Shown here piece by piece: positions 11,733-23,104 of a DNA stretch of 64,000 nt; position 1 is the first letter of the stretch; the number at the start of each line of letters is the position of its first letter. Origin of the DNA: Dermatemys mawii (Eukaryota > Chordata > Testudines > Dermatemydidae); NCBI GenBank assembly GCA_007922305.1, contig ML677333.1, forward strand, positions 21,030,949-21,094,948, in the 5' to 3' direction. A program made the position numbers and the translations under genes. The notes under the pieces were generated by a model. The model saw only the letters and a list, made by a program, of their open reading frames with translations, was not told the DNA's origin and ran no database searches.

Positions 11733-12454
11733 GTAAGGTAAGATCACTCTATAGCATGGTATTTGCTTACAGTGTTTTATAGCACGCTAATCTTCTGATA
11801 AAACTGCAAGTTTTTATTCAAAAATAAAATATAATAAAGCTTATTTGCTTTTCTAGGACAAACCCAAACTCATGATCAGAGACCTAAATTCTTAAAGTGT
11901 ACAGCAAGCGAGGAATTGAAAAGGGTCTGGAGGGAATTTTACAGATGTCTTATTTATCTACGAAAGAGCTTGTGAACTTGAGTTTTCTTCAGATTGAAGC
12001 CAGATCTCTCATGGCTGTACAGAATCATGGATGTGTTGAGATCTACTTGTAGTTTTGGAGATTAATGTACACATCTGCATAGCCTTTACAGTAATTTTCC
12101 TGCTATTGTGGCAGGAGTTATGAAGCACACTTATTGCCAAGTGAATATCATGAAAGATTCTGTTCCATTTGTGAAACCATTTGGTATTTATCAGTGCTTC
12201 TAAGGCACAACCCACTGGACTGTACTGCTACATAGAAAATCATATTATGTGTAATAGAGTATTGCATTGTACAACTAACTACATTTTACCACTTGTATAT
12301 CCTATTACTATTTCAGATTAGGTTTTGGTTAGTTGGTTGATTTGTTGATTTTTTTCCCCTCTTTACATTCAAACATTATTTTACCATAAATGCTTTGTCT
12401 GTCTGCAATACAAACAAAAACCCATAGCATATCCCATCCGACCCCTTCATTATA
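11733..12454. other. No gene recognised
   Basis: A minus-strand frame at 12,009-12,215 is open but has no recognisable domain. Nothing else supported. Confidence 0.35.
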
Positions 12455-12643
12455 TCAGAAACTGAGTGCAGGCTTCCTCCCACCAACTAAATACTCATTT
12501 TGAGGCAAATTAATTTCTTGACTGTTAGAATGTTTCCGATGTTGCTGTTTTTTTCTATAGGTCTCCTGATCTATCTGCAGCTGACCAAATTTTGAAATAA
12601 ATCCAGATGAAGGCAAATAAAATATGAAAGGAATTAGTATCAT
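12455..12643 (-). other. Protein-like open stretch, unidentified
   Basis: On the minus strand the frame runs into a hydrophilic segment, QLQIDQETYRKKQQHRKHSN followed by SQEINLPQNEYLVGG, then stops. It reads more like protein than neighbouring frames, but splice sites are weak and no family is recognised. It may be chance or an old retroelement fragment. Confidence 0.15.
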
Positions 12644-12749
12644 GATTTTAGTGCTGGTGGACTACTCTTTGAATCTCTTGAAGAGTTCTAAATTCAAGAT
12701 AACAATGAAAGTGCTGTGTCTTGCTTCTCTCTTGTCATAGAAAGGTTAG

Positions 12750-13119
12750 AGGAGAGGTAGGCAACGTATGGCATGAGCAGAGGTGAAAGTAAGCCGGTAC
12801 ACCCCGGTACGGCATACCGGCAAGAGCCAGTGCGCCGTACAGGGGCAGATCAGCTTCCCCGGGTGCAATTTAAAGGGCCTGGGGCTCCCAGCAGCGGCTG
12901 GGACCCCAGGCCCTTTAAATTGCCGCCCGAGCCCCCGCTGCGGGAGCCCGGGGGAGGCTGCGGCAGGGCTCCGGGGGCAGTTTAAAGGGCCCGGGGCGGT
13001 AACGGCCCAGCTCTGGGCTCTTTAAATAGCTGCCGGACCCCCGCCGCAGCCTCCCCAGGGCTCCGCAGGGACGGGAGCCCTCTTGCCGGAGCCCTGGAAA
13101 GGCTGCGGCGGGGCTTCGG
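12750..13119 (+). mobile_element. Nested 5' ends of DNA transposons, GC-rich
   Basis: A short fragment GAGGTAGGCAACGTATGGCA (about 12,755-12,774) resembles the start of a hAT MITE. At 12,778 a second element begins CAGAGGTGAAAGTAAGCCGG and is very GC-rich, with repeated CCTTTAAA blocks in both orientations. The matching right terminus is absent because CR1 sequence starts at about 13,120. Composition differs sharply from the AT-rich surroundings. Confidence 0.45.
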
Positions 13120-13677
13120 CAACAGGATGTTAGGAATTATTAAAAAAGGGGTAGAGAATAAGACAGAGAGTATCTTATTGCCCTTGTATATATCCACAGT
13201 GCACCCTCATCTTGAATACTGTGTACAGATGTGGTCTCCTCATCTCCAAAAGGATATACTGGCATTAGAAAAGGTTCAGAGAAGGACAACTAAAATGATT
13301 AGGGGTTTGGAACAGATCCCATATGAGGAGAGATTAAAGAGACTAGGTCTTTTCAGCTTGGAAAAGAGGAGACTGAGGGGGGATATGATGGAGGTATATA
13401 CAATTATGAGTGATGTGGAGACAGTGAATAAGGAAAAGTGATTTACTTGTTCCCATAATATAAGAACTAGAGGCCACCAAATGAAATTAATGGGCAGCAA
13501 GTTTAAAACAAATAAAAGGAAGTTCTTCTTCACACAGCGCACAGTCAACCTGTGGAACTCCTTGCCAGAGGAAGTTGTGAAGGCTATGAATATAACAGGG
13601 TTTAAAAGAGAATTGGATGAATTCATGGAGGTTAAGTCCATTAATGACTCTTAGCCAGGATGGGTAAGAAATGGTGT
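13120..13677 (+). mobile_element. CR1 LINE, 3' part (first segment)
   Basis: The 5'-truncated CR1 holds the last part of ORF2 and then 3' sequence (TGTGGAACTCCTTGCC, GAATTGGATGAATTCATGGA). It is split at 13,678 by a hAT element and resumes at 14,372. 5' truncation is usual for CR1 because target-primed reverse transcription aborts early. Confidence 0.9.
13127..13441 (+). pseudogene. CR1 ORF2 C-terminal fragment
   Basis: The frame encodes the region after the reverse transcriptase core of CR1 ORF2. Readable motifs are HPHLEYCVQMWSPHLQKDI, ALEKVQRRTTKMIRGLEQIP, and YEERLKRLGLFSLEKRRLRG. These are hallmark CR1 C-terminal sequences. The endonuclease and catalytic motifs are lost by 5' truncation, so it is not functional. 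It ends with EK and a TGA at 13,439-13,441. Confidence 0.85.
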
Positions 13678-13685
13678 CCCTAGCC

Positions 13686-14363
13686 CAGGGGTGGGCAAAC
13701 TTTTGGCCCGAGGGCCACATCGGGTTTGCGAAATTATATCGAGAGCCGCGTAGGGAAGGCCCCGCCCCCAATCCAGCCCCCTCCCACTTCCCGTTCCTGA
13801 GAATCCCTGACCCATCCACTCCCCCACACACCTTGTCCCCTGACTGCCCCTACCACAGTCCCCTAACCACCTCCCAGGACTCTACCCCCTACCCAATTCC
13901 CCTGCTCCCTGTCCCCTGATTGCCCCAACCCCTATCCACGTTCCCACCCCCTAACCATCACCCCAGAACTCCACCCCATCCAACCCACCATGCTACCTGA
14001 ATGGCCCTTTGCCCCCTCCAAAGCCCCGCCCCTGCCAACCACCACCCTGGAACCCCCTATTACCATCCTCCCTCTTACCATAGCTGCTCAGGAGGGGAAG
14101 GGGAGCATGCAGCCCTGGCCACCAGAGCTCTGCCCGTGCAGGATGGCTCCGGGGGAGGGACCAGCGCACAGCCCCAGCCCCCAGAGCTCTGCCTGCATGG
14201 CGCGGCTCCGGGGAGGGTGGTGGGGGCACAGCCCCGGCACTGCAGCGGTGCCTGCGCTGCACGGTTCCGGGGGAGGGGACGGGGCAGCCTCCTCGGCCGT
14301 GGGCTAGATGGGATGGTCTCGCGGGCTGGATGTGGCCCATGGGCCGTAGTTTGCCCACCCCTG
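13686..14363. mobile_element. Non-autonomous hAT element with perfect 8-bp target duplication
   Basis: The element starts CAGGGGTGGGCAAACTTTTG and ends GTAGTTTGCCCACCCCTG, inverted termini of about 15 bp. CCCTAGCC is duplicated exactly at 13,678-13,685 and 14,364-14,371 and belongs to the interrupted CR1. The 678-bp interior is C-rich and G-rich with no transposase; long open frames on both strands there are composition artefacts. The same family, with the same first 60 bases, occurs at 18,383-19,303. Confidence 0.9.
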
Positions 14364-14371
14364 CCCTAGCC

Positions 14372-14493
14372 TCTGTTTGTCATTACCTCTTAGGTTTACT
14401 CATTCCGGGGCAGCCGGTATTGGCCACTGTCGACAGACAGGCTACTGGGCTGGATGGACCTTTGGTCTGATCCAGTACGGCCTTTCTTATGTT
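14372..14493 (+). mobile_element. CR1 LINE, 3' end (second segment)
   Basis: Continuation of the CR1 copy after the hAT insertion: TCTGTTTGTCATTACC, then CTACTGGGCTGGATGGACC, TTTGGTCTGATCCAGTACGG and the terminal CTTATGTTT. This is the diagnostic CR1 3' end. Confidence 0.85.
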
Positions 14494-15589
14494 TAAGCAG
14501 GGTACAGCCCCTTCTCCCTGAGGTAGTCTCAGCTGTGTCTTCTTCCCAGCTCCAACAGCACTGCAGGAGACCTTGTCTCCCTGCAACTTCACTCTGTGGT
14601 CTCCCCTCACCCCTTCTAGTTCTGCCCTCGCTGAAATCCCTCTCACCCATTATAGCCCAGCTGCAGCCCTGATCTCTTCATTGGCTTAACTGGGAGAACC
14701 TGCAGTGGCACAGGGGACAGACACTTGTTTCAAGGGTCATAACTGGGACCGAGAATCAAGCCCATACGACATTTAACAAAATGGTTAAATATCATTGTGA
14801 AAGTTAGTCACCAAAATCCATCTTTGGGCAATTAATAAAAATGGCCTGGTTTTCATAACTGCTGAGAACTTACAACACCCACTGATACCTGAAATTGTCT
14901 ACCTTTATTTAGGCTTCCAAATTTGATAGTGCTGGCCATAATAAATAGTGCTAATGGAACATTAATAACAAAACTGGACATGAAAGAGAATCCTTTTATA
15001 TTTCAGGACTACAAATGCTAAACCTCTTTACCAAGTGATCTTTCATCAAAGCAAAAGGAGATTCACAGCCTCTCTCATGATGAAATGCATATAACTCAAG
15101 AATATCAACTCTAACTCTCCTCCAAATAACCCATTGTTCTGCATGCAATACTTAAATGACAGCAATCAAAAATGCAGTTAAATGCAAACACTGGGCAGTG
15201 ATGAAACTCCAGTTGCTTTCAGCAAGCATATCCTTGTCATGTCAGTTTGCCTGGACCCTAAATGGAGACAAGGAGAACAAAGATTTTTTCCTGCTGTGTT
15301 GAAGACATATCTCTTCTCCCAAATTGAAAAGCTATTGTAACCCTGCATTATTGGACTGTGTCTTTGAGCCTCAATGCAGCAAATGCTCAGACATGTAAGT
15401 AACTTTATCAATGGGAGTAGTCTCATAATGCCTGTAAATCACTACCATTTAGTATTGGTTAGGCAGGCAGTCACCTGTGACCATTATATTTAAATATTAT
15501 AAATTATATTTATAATTATATTTAAATTATATTTAAATTAAACTCAGTTCTAATGTTAACTTGTCCCCTCCTGATGTCTATAGGTCTGT
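14494..15589. other. No gene recognised; AT-rich tract
   Basis: No supported gene. An ATTTAAATTATATTT-type low-complexity tract occupies about 15,487-15,540. Confidence 0.4.
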
Positions 15590-15725
15590 TTAATCTCTCT
15601 CCTCTTGGTTGTGAGCTCTCTGGGGTAGGGACTTCACTCCTTCCCACACATCTGTACAATGCCTAGCATAATTAGGCCTCATCACTGATTGTGGCTACTA
15701 CATGCTACTGCAAACAAATAATAAA
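15590..15725 (+). repeat. Short interspersed tail repeat (GTACAATGCCTAG family)
   Basis: Plus-strand copy: TTGTGAGCTCTCTGGGGTAG, GGGACTTCACTCC, CTGTACAATGCCTAGCATAA and an AATAATAAAT tail, the same order as the copies at 4836 and 60,108. Confidence 0.5.
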
Positions 15726-15947
15726 TATTTTTCATAATAATATCATTCTTCATTTTTAATTACATAGTTTAAATAATGTAAGGGCATTAGTACCAATGTA
15801 TGGTGCAGGGAATACCAGTAATTGAATGCACTATGCAGAACATACTCTTCGTTGCTTAGCAGTTAAATGTATGCATGTAGCTGCAGTGCTGACAAAAATG
15901 CTAATAAAAGCTGACAAGTTATATCTCCAGAAAAATTACACAATTAA

Positions 15948-16094
15948 GAAAAAAAAATCTCTGAAGAAATGCAGGAGCAGCAGAAAATGGCACATGCTGA
16001 TACAGATCCCATCCCTCCTGAAGACACTATCTTCAGCTCTGAGCCACTTAAGGGGCTGAAGCTGATGGGAAAGGAGAAGGGTTCACAATTATAG
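15948..16094 (+). other. Protein-like open stretch ending in TAG, unidentified
   Basis: The frame is open from 15,948 and ends with TAG at 16,092-16,094. After a few codons it reads EEMQEQQKMAHADTDPIPPE and then DTIFSSEPLKGLKLMGKEKG, followed by SQL and the stop. It has the look of a protein C-terminus, with acidic-proline and basic segments. No acceptor of good quality precedes it and no family is recognised. It could be a terminal exon, a processed fragment or chance. Confidence 0.25.
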
Positions 16095-17040
16095 CATGTG
16101 CTGCAGACAAATAAGATTATGGCAAGAAGTTTTGTTCCTGTTTGAAGATAGAAATGTTTTTCTCGCAAAACTGTCCAGAGAAGTCTTTTTCTTCTCTCTG
16201 TTCCCTGTTGTCTGCTTCCTGTATTTTTGTAGGTTTTTCATAGCATCTGTCGCAGTCAAATCTGTCACTTTTCTAGCAGATGGTTCTATCACACTATATG
16301 GGTTTTATTTATGTAATATGATACAGCCTATACTATTAATATAAAATGAATTGCTTTATCTGCACAACAGATCGTATAATGACACAATCATTTCATTGTT
16401 TTTAATTTGTTTTTTTGTTATGAAAGGAACAAACACAAGGCAGAGGGATAGGGTGGTAGGCTGGGATTTTCAAAGAAGTCAATGGGATTTAGGGGTCTAA
16501 ATTCAGTTGGGGTTTGGATACTTAACTCTTTATTCTCCCTCCCCCAACTCTTGGGCTCCTTAGTAATATCAGCCGTGACATAAAGAACCCAGGAAGTGCA
16601 ATCCATCTTTTGGAAAGAGTCATTATTCGTTATCCACTTTTTTAGAGTCAGACTTGTAATAAAAAGTTAGCATTCTACATCACATATTACTTATTCAGGA
16701 TCAGATTAATATTCAAAGAAGCAAGCTAAAGATTCTAGCTTGCTGGCTGAGATGGTCTCCTTCTCTGACTATGCTAAAAAGACTGACCAAATTTCTTAAT
16801 ACCTTATCCTCTTTTCGCCATTTTTCTTGTGCACTTCTGTGGTGTGAAAGCTTTTCCATTACAAGGACAATCTACATTTTACTATATCACAATTGCATAG
16901 ATGGAGGGGAGTGTCACATTTTTTCAATTATGTGCAGTACAAAGTCTTGCAAATGTGTCATTCTGTTTAAAACATAGATCTTTTAGTGGAGCATTAAGTA
17001 AGCAGGACAGAGCATCTCCAGAAAGCCAGCATTTTGTCAT
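16095..17040. other. No gene; possible short palindromic repeat
   Basis: GGGATTTTCAAAGAAGTCAA at about 16,464-16,483 and the following 90 bp resemble a short palindromic repeat frequent in turtle DNA. Nothing else is supported. Confidence 0.3.
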
Positions 17041-18290
17041 AGGCTGAATCTTTTTAATAATTTCTTTTACAAACAGTCCGATTCCTAGATACCACCACCA
17101 CATGTTTCAGTATGTTCCCCTTTCTCCACAACCTGTCCAACCCCTTCCTAGTAGCAAAAATCTGATGGATCTTAACTAGAGTCCGATGCCATCTATACAG
17201 TAATTTATACATTTTTTCTTTAAGAGTTACACAAATTGAAGATATATATATCTCCTTACCCATATAAAGACACACTCATCCAGATAAATATCTTTGTCCA
17301 AATCCCTCTCCCATCTTTTCATTATTAACTTCCTTTTCAATCAAAATTGTATATATCTCAGAAATTAAACTTTGTTCTGGCTTGCTTCTGGGTCAATTTC
17401 TTAATTGTGTATAAAGGTCTAGATAGAGCTGCCTCCTGTCCAGATTTCACAATAAAATGTTTGAGCTGTAAACACTGAAAATACAGGATCTCTAAATTAT
17501 TTCCATTACTACATATCTATTGGTAGGAGTTCCAAGGAGCAACTGTCTAAATTGAGTAATCTCAGCTCTTACCCACAACAAATAGTCACTTTGATATTTC
17601 CTAGGGATAAATTCCTGATTATTAATTAAAGTAGCTAAGGGAGAGGACCTATGCGACAGGAATTTAGAAAATTTGTCCAAAGCTGCTAAGCGGGATAAAT
17701 GAGTAATATATTTTTTTAAAATTTTTGATTACTTAAATTTACTTTTAACCCAATAGTTACTATGAATAACTATATTCGGGTTCCAGTCTTGTTTGAGTTT
17801 TCCCCAGTGCTTGGATGGTCTGTTGCTAAACCAGTTGATCACATCTTTGAATTGTGATGCATAATAATAAGCCAAATTAGGGAAAGGTAAACCATCCCTC
17901 TTTGTAGCCTTATACAGAACTTTATAACTCACCCTTTGTCTTCTACATTTCCTTATGAATTTTAATAGTGCATCCTGCCATGTTTTAATATCATGTCAGG
18001 GATATCAATAGGGATGCTGAAACAAAAATAACAAGTTTGAGAGGACATTCATCTTTATTGCGGCTATGCTGCCTAGCAAAGACATTTCTTATTTGTTCCA
18101 TTACTCCAAGTCTTTTACTATTTTGATTCAGAGTAGAGGTTAATCTTCCTTAAAAAATATTTTAATATTTCTCCAAAATATTTATTCCTAAATATTTGAA
18201 ATATTACTCTATCAATTTAAATTTATCTAGCTGCCAAGTATTTGTTCTGAGACTTTCGGGAATATAAATTCCTCAGATTTCAAGTTCTTT

Positions 18291-19345
18291 GTCAAGACAA
18301 AGTGGGTGAGGTATTTTTTTTTATTGGAGCAATTCTCTTGGTGAAATAGACAAGCTTTTGAGCTTGTCTTCACTCTCTAATACTGGGTTGGGCAAACTTT
18401 TTGGCCTGAGGACCACATCGGGTTTCTGAAATTGTGAGGAGTAACGGTTAGGGGAGGCTGTGCCTCCCCAAACAGCCAGGCCTGGCATAGCCCCTACCCC
18501 CATCTGACACCCGCTCCCCCTGCTTCTCACCTCCCAACACCCCCTGGGGATTCCTGCCCCATCCAAATCCCCCTCTCCTTCCTGATGGCCTCCCCGGGAC
18601 TCCCGCCCTATCCCCCCAACTCTCTGTCCCCTGACTGCTTCCCAGACACTCCACCTCTAACTGTCCCCCGCCACCGCATCCAACCCCCCTCCTTTCCTGA
18701 GTGTTCCCCGGGACCTCTGCCACATCCAGCCACCCCTTCTCCCTGTCCCCTGACCGCCCCCAGTACTCCCACCCCTGACTTCCCCCTGCCGCCCCATCCA
18801 ACCCCTTCTGTCATTCCTGACTGCCCCCTCCCCGGTCCCCTGCCCCCATTCAACCCCCCTGTTCCCCACCCTCTGTCTGCCCCAACCCCTATCCACATCC
18901 TTGCCCTGACCACCCCACGAACTCCCCTGCCCTCTCTCCAACCTTCCCTTCTCCCTGGCCCCTTGCCACGCTGCCTGGAGCACCAGTGGCTGGCCGGTGG
19001 CTGACCGGTGGCTGGCCTGGAGCACCAGGACAGGCAGCTGCGTCTCCCAGCTGGAGCCAGCCACACACCGCTCAGCTCAGAGCACTGGGTCAAGCCGCAG
19101 CTCTCCAGCTGCGCTACCCGGCAAGAGCTCGCAGCCCCACCGCCCAGAGCATTACACTGGTGGCAGAGTGAGCTGGAGCTGTGGGAGAGGGGAAACAGCG
19201 GGGAGGGGCCGGGGGCTAGCTTCCTGGGCCAGGAGCTGAGGGGCCAGGCAGGAGAGGCCTGTGGGCCGGATGTGGCCTGTGGGCCGTAGTTTGTCCACCT
19301 CTGCTGTAATATCCTGGGATCAACATGGCTGCACTGACACTGCAA
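18291..19345. mobile_element. Penelope-like element fragment interrupted by hAT element
   Basis: Left part 18,291-18,382 (AAGTGGGTGAGGTATT ... AGACAAGCTTTTGAGCTTGT ... CTCTAATA) and right part 19,304-about 19,345 (TAATATCCTGGGATCAACAT) are one PLE terminal sequence of the subfamily seen at 1-160. The hAT element 18,383-19,303 separates them. The surrounding L1 open reading fragments end before and resume after this unit. Confidence 0.6.
18383..19303. mobile_element. Non-autonomous hAT element inside PLE inside L1
   Basis: Starts CTGGGTTGGGCAAACTTTTT and ends CGTAGTTTGTCCACCTCTG. Flanks CTCTAATA (18,375-18,382) and CTGTAATA (19,304-19,311) are an 8-bp duplication with one mismatch. The first and last ~60 bases match the element at 13,686-14,363. 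The interior is extremely C-rich on the plus strand, giving long proline-rich or glycine-rich frames with no transposase similarity. Confidence 0.85.
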
Positions 19346-20222
19346 ACCACAGGTGTTTTTTGAAGCCAGGTACCTGCTCAAATTCCAAAGTCAATTGTTC
19401 TATAATTTTTAATGAGGCTTCTGGTTCCTGCAATTATAAAAAGCATCAGCATACAAAGCTATTTTGTATTTTAATCCAGAAGTTTTGATACCCTTTACGA
19501 AAGGGACCGTTCCTCACATTTATTAGAAATAACTCTATTGCTAAAGCAAATAACAGGGGAGAGGGATAATGGACAACCCCGTCTTGTATCCCTGGAAAAA
19601 TTAAAAGGAGGAGATTGATGACCACTGACTAATTCAGACACATGAAGATGAGTATATAGAGACAATATGCCCAGATAAAGTGATTTTCAAAACCAAACCT
19701 TACCAAAATCTGTCTAAGATATTCCCCCTACAGCTGGTTGGCAGCTTTTTTCAGCATTCAAGGAAAGCAACACATAGGAAGAATTTGTAGAATTAGCAGT
19801 TTAGATCAAATCCAGAGTTCCTCTGGTACTGTGAGATAGAAGCCTCCCAACAACTAAGCCACATTGGTCAGGGTGAACATATTTGGGCAAGATAACAGTC
19901 AATCTGTTTGCTAGCATCTTGGCATACATTTTAGTATCCATATTAATTAAAGAAGTTATGATTCACAATAAGAGCTTTTCCTTTTTAGGGAATGACCCCA
20001 GTTTTTGCCTCTTTCCATGACTCTGGAATCTTGTTCCCCTGAATGTACCATTAAACAATGTAGTTAAAATAGGAACCACCGCTTACTTTAGAGCTTTATA
20101 ATACTCCCCAGAAAACCCATTAGGACCTGGACCTTTATAGGATTGTAATTGTAATTACATCTTCAACTTCCTCTACAGCAATTGGCCTATCAAGAATGCT
20201 TCATCATCCTCTCAGATGTCTC

Positions 20223-20405
20223 AAATGCGGTTCTCAAACTTCTTCAGGTGGCAACCCCTTTTTGCATTGCAGCGTTGTGCCGTGGCCTGGGGGAATGTCC
20301 CCTGAAATGCCACCATATTGAACACTTCCGTTTTTGGTGGACACAGCCCCACGTTTGGGATTGCCGCTGAATGCCGCCGCTGAGCTACACGTTCACGATT
20401 TGGAT
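20223..20405. mobile_element. Possible hAT-like MITE fragment inside L1
   Basis: AATGCGGTTCTCAAACTTCT followed by GGTGGCAACCCC resembles a MITE 5' end. Its GC content differs from the L1 on either side. The right terminus is not clear. Confidence 0.35.
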
Positions 20406-21555
20406 GTTCTGAAGCTCACAAAGTATGGAAAAAATTAGCAAATATTTCAGAGATGTTTGTCCATTATTAAATCTCTCTTTTTATTTCTAATCAAAGGGAT
20501 ATCTGATTTATCCTGTTTCTTTTTGAACTGTCTGGGTAAAAGCCTATCTCCTTGATTGCCTTTGTCATAATATTTTTGTTTAATATAGCTAATTGTTTGG
20601 TCAGCCTTATCTGTTGGTAAGATGTTAATCTTCCCTCTTATTTCAATTATTTTCTTATACACTCTTTTAGATTCTGTTGATGTATGTTTACCTTCCAAAA
20701 GAGAAAGTTCTTTAACCAAACTCATTTTCAAGACTTCTCATCTTTTTGAGGTATGATGCTGTATTATAAGGGTTCCCCTCATTACTGTATTTCCAGGATC
20801 CCAGAGAACACTTTTATTGATCCCTTCCTTATCATTTCGTTCTATATATTTCTTGAAAATTTTCTTTCAGTTCTTGAATTCTGTGGAGGTCATACAACAA
20901 AGCTCTGTGCGACTGCCAGGCCCTTTGCTTTTTCCACTAAATCCCAAGCTTTTTAACTCCCAAATTAGGTTCGTTGAACTAATCAACCAAATAACCATTT
21001 TTATTCTAATTAACCAAGGTCTTAGAAACAAAAGCCATAAATCCTAGAATAAGATCCATGAGTAGCAGAATAATATAGTCCCTGATGTCCAGATTAATTA
21101 GCAATGCAACACATTTGTACTTGCTCCTTCCAAATGCCCACTGTGTACATTTGCATTATCCAAAATGGAATTAAGCACCTAGTTAAAGTTCTCCCTGGAA
21201 TAATATCCCCTTATCTAAAATTTTCTGAGTCCCTAACAGACTAATCAGAAAAAGAAGCTTGCTTTTGATTAGGAGCATATACGTTGGCTAAGGTGTTTCA
21301 AGGACTGCTTAATTGAAATATATCTGTACTCTATATTTATGAGTTGTGCTGAAACAATAAAAGGGAAGTGTTTATGAAAGAGCATTGCCATGTCTCTTCT
21401 ATCAAATTGCCCTGGAGAGACATATGGTAGCTCTGTCTAAGAAATATTCAGGTATTTATCTTCAATTTTCTTCAAGTCTGTTTCCTGTAAATAGATTATA
21501 CTAGGAAAATCCTTTTTCAGTGAGCAGAATACCCTTTTCTAAAAAGCTTTCATTT

Positions 21556-22897
21556 ATATCTTAGATATTTCTTCTCACCCAAGCCCTGATCCTGCAGTTG
21601 ACAGTCTCTCTCCATAGAGTCTGGGCCCAGTTTTGATCTGTTTTTATCCTACTATATTTCACTATAACTGAATGTAAGTACAGATCCACTCACAATAGCT
21701 TAAAGAGTACCTTAAGCTGTGCCAAATCATCAAGTAGTTCATTTGAAGTTTGGCCCACAGTGCTGAAACCCCAATATTTTTAGTTAAAACATTTTAGAAA
21801 AATATTGTTGTTTTTCAATTAAAAGTGGGCTCTCTGCAACAATCCCTAGTCACTCAGTGAAATCAATGGACATTTTGCCTAAGTAGAGAGAACAATACCA
21901 AGACTTGAGTCAGTATGGATCAGATTGATTCATTTCATTTATTAAAAATGCTGACTAGTTTAGGCTCCTGTGATATATTTCTTATCAAATTAACATAAAA
22001 ATAGTAAAAATAAATCAAATAAATCAGAATAATACTTGCTTACACTTTTTCCAGCTCCTTCCCTTCATCAGTGTAATGATATAAGAATGATGGAGTTAAC
22101 AATGTGCATGCAGAACTATGATGACATGACCCAAGGGCTGGAATTCTGGGCAGTCAAACCAATTGATCTATATAGCTTGCTCATTTTACATTCACTTTAC
22201 TTGTGTTTCCCTCCCTCATTATTAAGAGAACTTTTAGCTTGATTTTAAACAGTGAAGAGTTATCCACTTTGATGAAAACATAGATAGGACCAAGCATCTT
22301 CCCAAGCCCAAAATTGTGCACATTAGAAGTGTGTTAGAATATGGTAAGAAAAGTGCAGAGTAACATGCTACAAGCTATAGGTTTTGCTTTTAGCTCTTTT
22401 TAATGATGAAAGGCTGTCTTTATAACATACTATGACAAGTGTCCTGGTAAAGAAAAGGACTAGAAGAGGCAATATTTGAGACCAATATGGCTGCATTTAA
22501 AACAAAACAAACAAAAAACGCGGATTTATCCTTGTAATTCTCATCACTGCAAAAATGAAAATAAACATTCTCTGGGGGAATTTAAAATTAATTTGCCTTC
22601 TTGCCAGTTATTAGAATGTGAAGTGTCTCTAACTAAACTTCACCAAATATTGGATTTTACAAACTATTTATAAACATAAACTGCAGTAGAAATAGCTGGC
22701 AACAACACCATCACAAAACTAGCAAAACTATTTACTTCATGGCCTATAAAGATTTAAGAAATATCTAATAGGCTTGCCTCGATGCTTCTCCAATATAATC
22801 TTTTGTAGATATCCTAATAGTTCTATCTTTAGTATTGATCCTTATCAATTCCGGTGTTGTGCTGTATATTCCCTATGAAGTGAATAGCAGGAAGGAT
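21556..22897. other. No gene recognised
   Basis: AT-rich sequence; open frames at 22,036-22,242 and 22,476-22,673 show no recognisable domain. Confidence 0.4.
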
Positions 22898-22908
22898 TAT
22901 CTGGCATA

Positions 22909-23093
22909 GAATCAGAGAGGTAGCCATGTTAGTCTGGATTTGCAGAAGTGACAAAGAGTCCTGCGGCACCTTAAAGACTAATAAAAGTATTGAAGCATAA
23001 GCTTTCATCGGCAAATACCCACTTCGTCGGATGCATTTGCTCATGAAAGCTTATGCTTCAATACTTTTGTTAGTCTTTAAGGTGCCACAGGAC
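22909..23093. mobile_element. Short inverted Penelope-like copy with 11-bp target duplication
   Basis: Left arm starts GAATCAGAGAGGTAGCCATG and TTAGTCTGG (minus orientation of the PLE end); right arm ends TTAGTCTTTAAGGTGCCACA. The two arms are inverted copies of the terminal sequence with no body between. TATCTGGCATA is duplicated exactly at 22,898-22,908 and 23,094-23,104, showing a single insertion event of an already inverted unit. The hammerhead-like stem is broken (GTGGG opposite GCCGAT). Confidence 0.8.
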
Positions 23094-23104
23094 TATCTGG
23101 CATA

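Larger units (their letters stand above)
17054..21540 (-). pseudogene. L1 ORF2 relic (endonuclease, reverse transcriptase, C-terminus)
   Basis: ORF2 supplies the nicking endonuclease and reverse transcriptase of L1. Reading on the minus strand: an APE-type endonuclease start with SIIYLQETDLKKIEDKYLN (catalytic E codon at 21,482-21,484); a linker KYYDKGNQGDRLLPRQFKKK (frame 20,447-20,731); reverse transcriptase blocks YKGPGPNGFSGEYYKALK, MYAKMLANRLTVILPKYVHP and DQCGLVVG (about 19,846-20,130); the catalytic box decayed to YADA (19,442-19,453; expected YADD); and C-terminal pieces GLPFPNLAYYYASQFKDVI (17,729-17,932) and YKLLYRWHRTLVKIHQIF (17,054-17,275). Many stops and shifts separate the pieces. 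It is clearly dead. Confidence 0.8.
17041..21555 (-). mobile_element. L1-clade LINE, interrupted by nested insertions
   Basis: Minus-strand L1 copy covering most of ORF2, running from the start of the endonuclease near 21,540 to the C-terminus near 17,050. A PLE fragment (about 18,291-19,345), itself carrying a hAT element (18,383-19,303), interrupts it. A smaller hAT-like piece may lie at 20,223-20,405. ORF1 was not found upstream, so the copy is 5'-truncated. L1 copies are usually a minor component next to CR1 in turtles. Confidence 0.8.

Noticed and set aside
13990..14369. Overlapping open frames on both strands
   Set aside because: Same C-rich hAT family interior; no codon-level or domain evidence.
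18585..19381. Long proline-rich (plus) and glycine-rich (minus) open frames
   Set aside because: They lie inside the C-rich body of a hAT MITE whose ends and target duplication are clear; open frames follow from composition.
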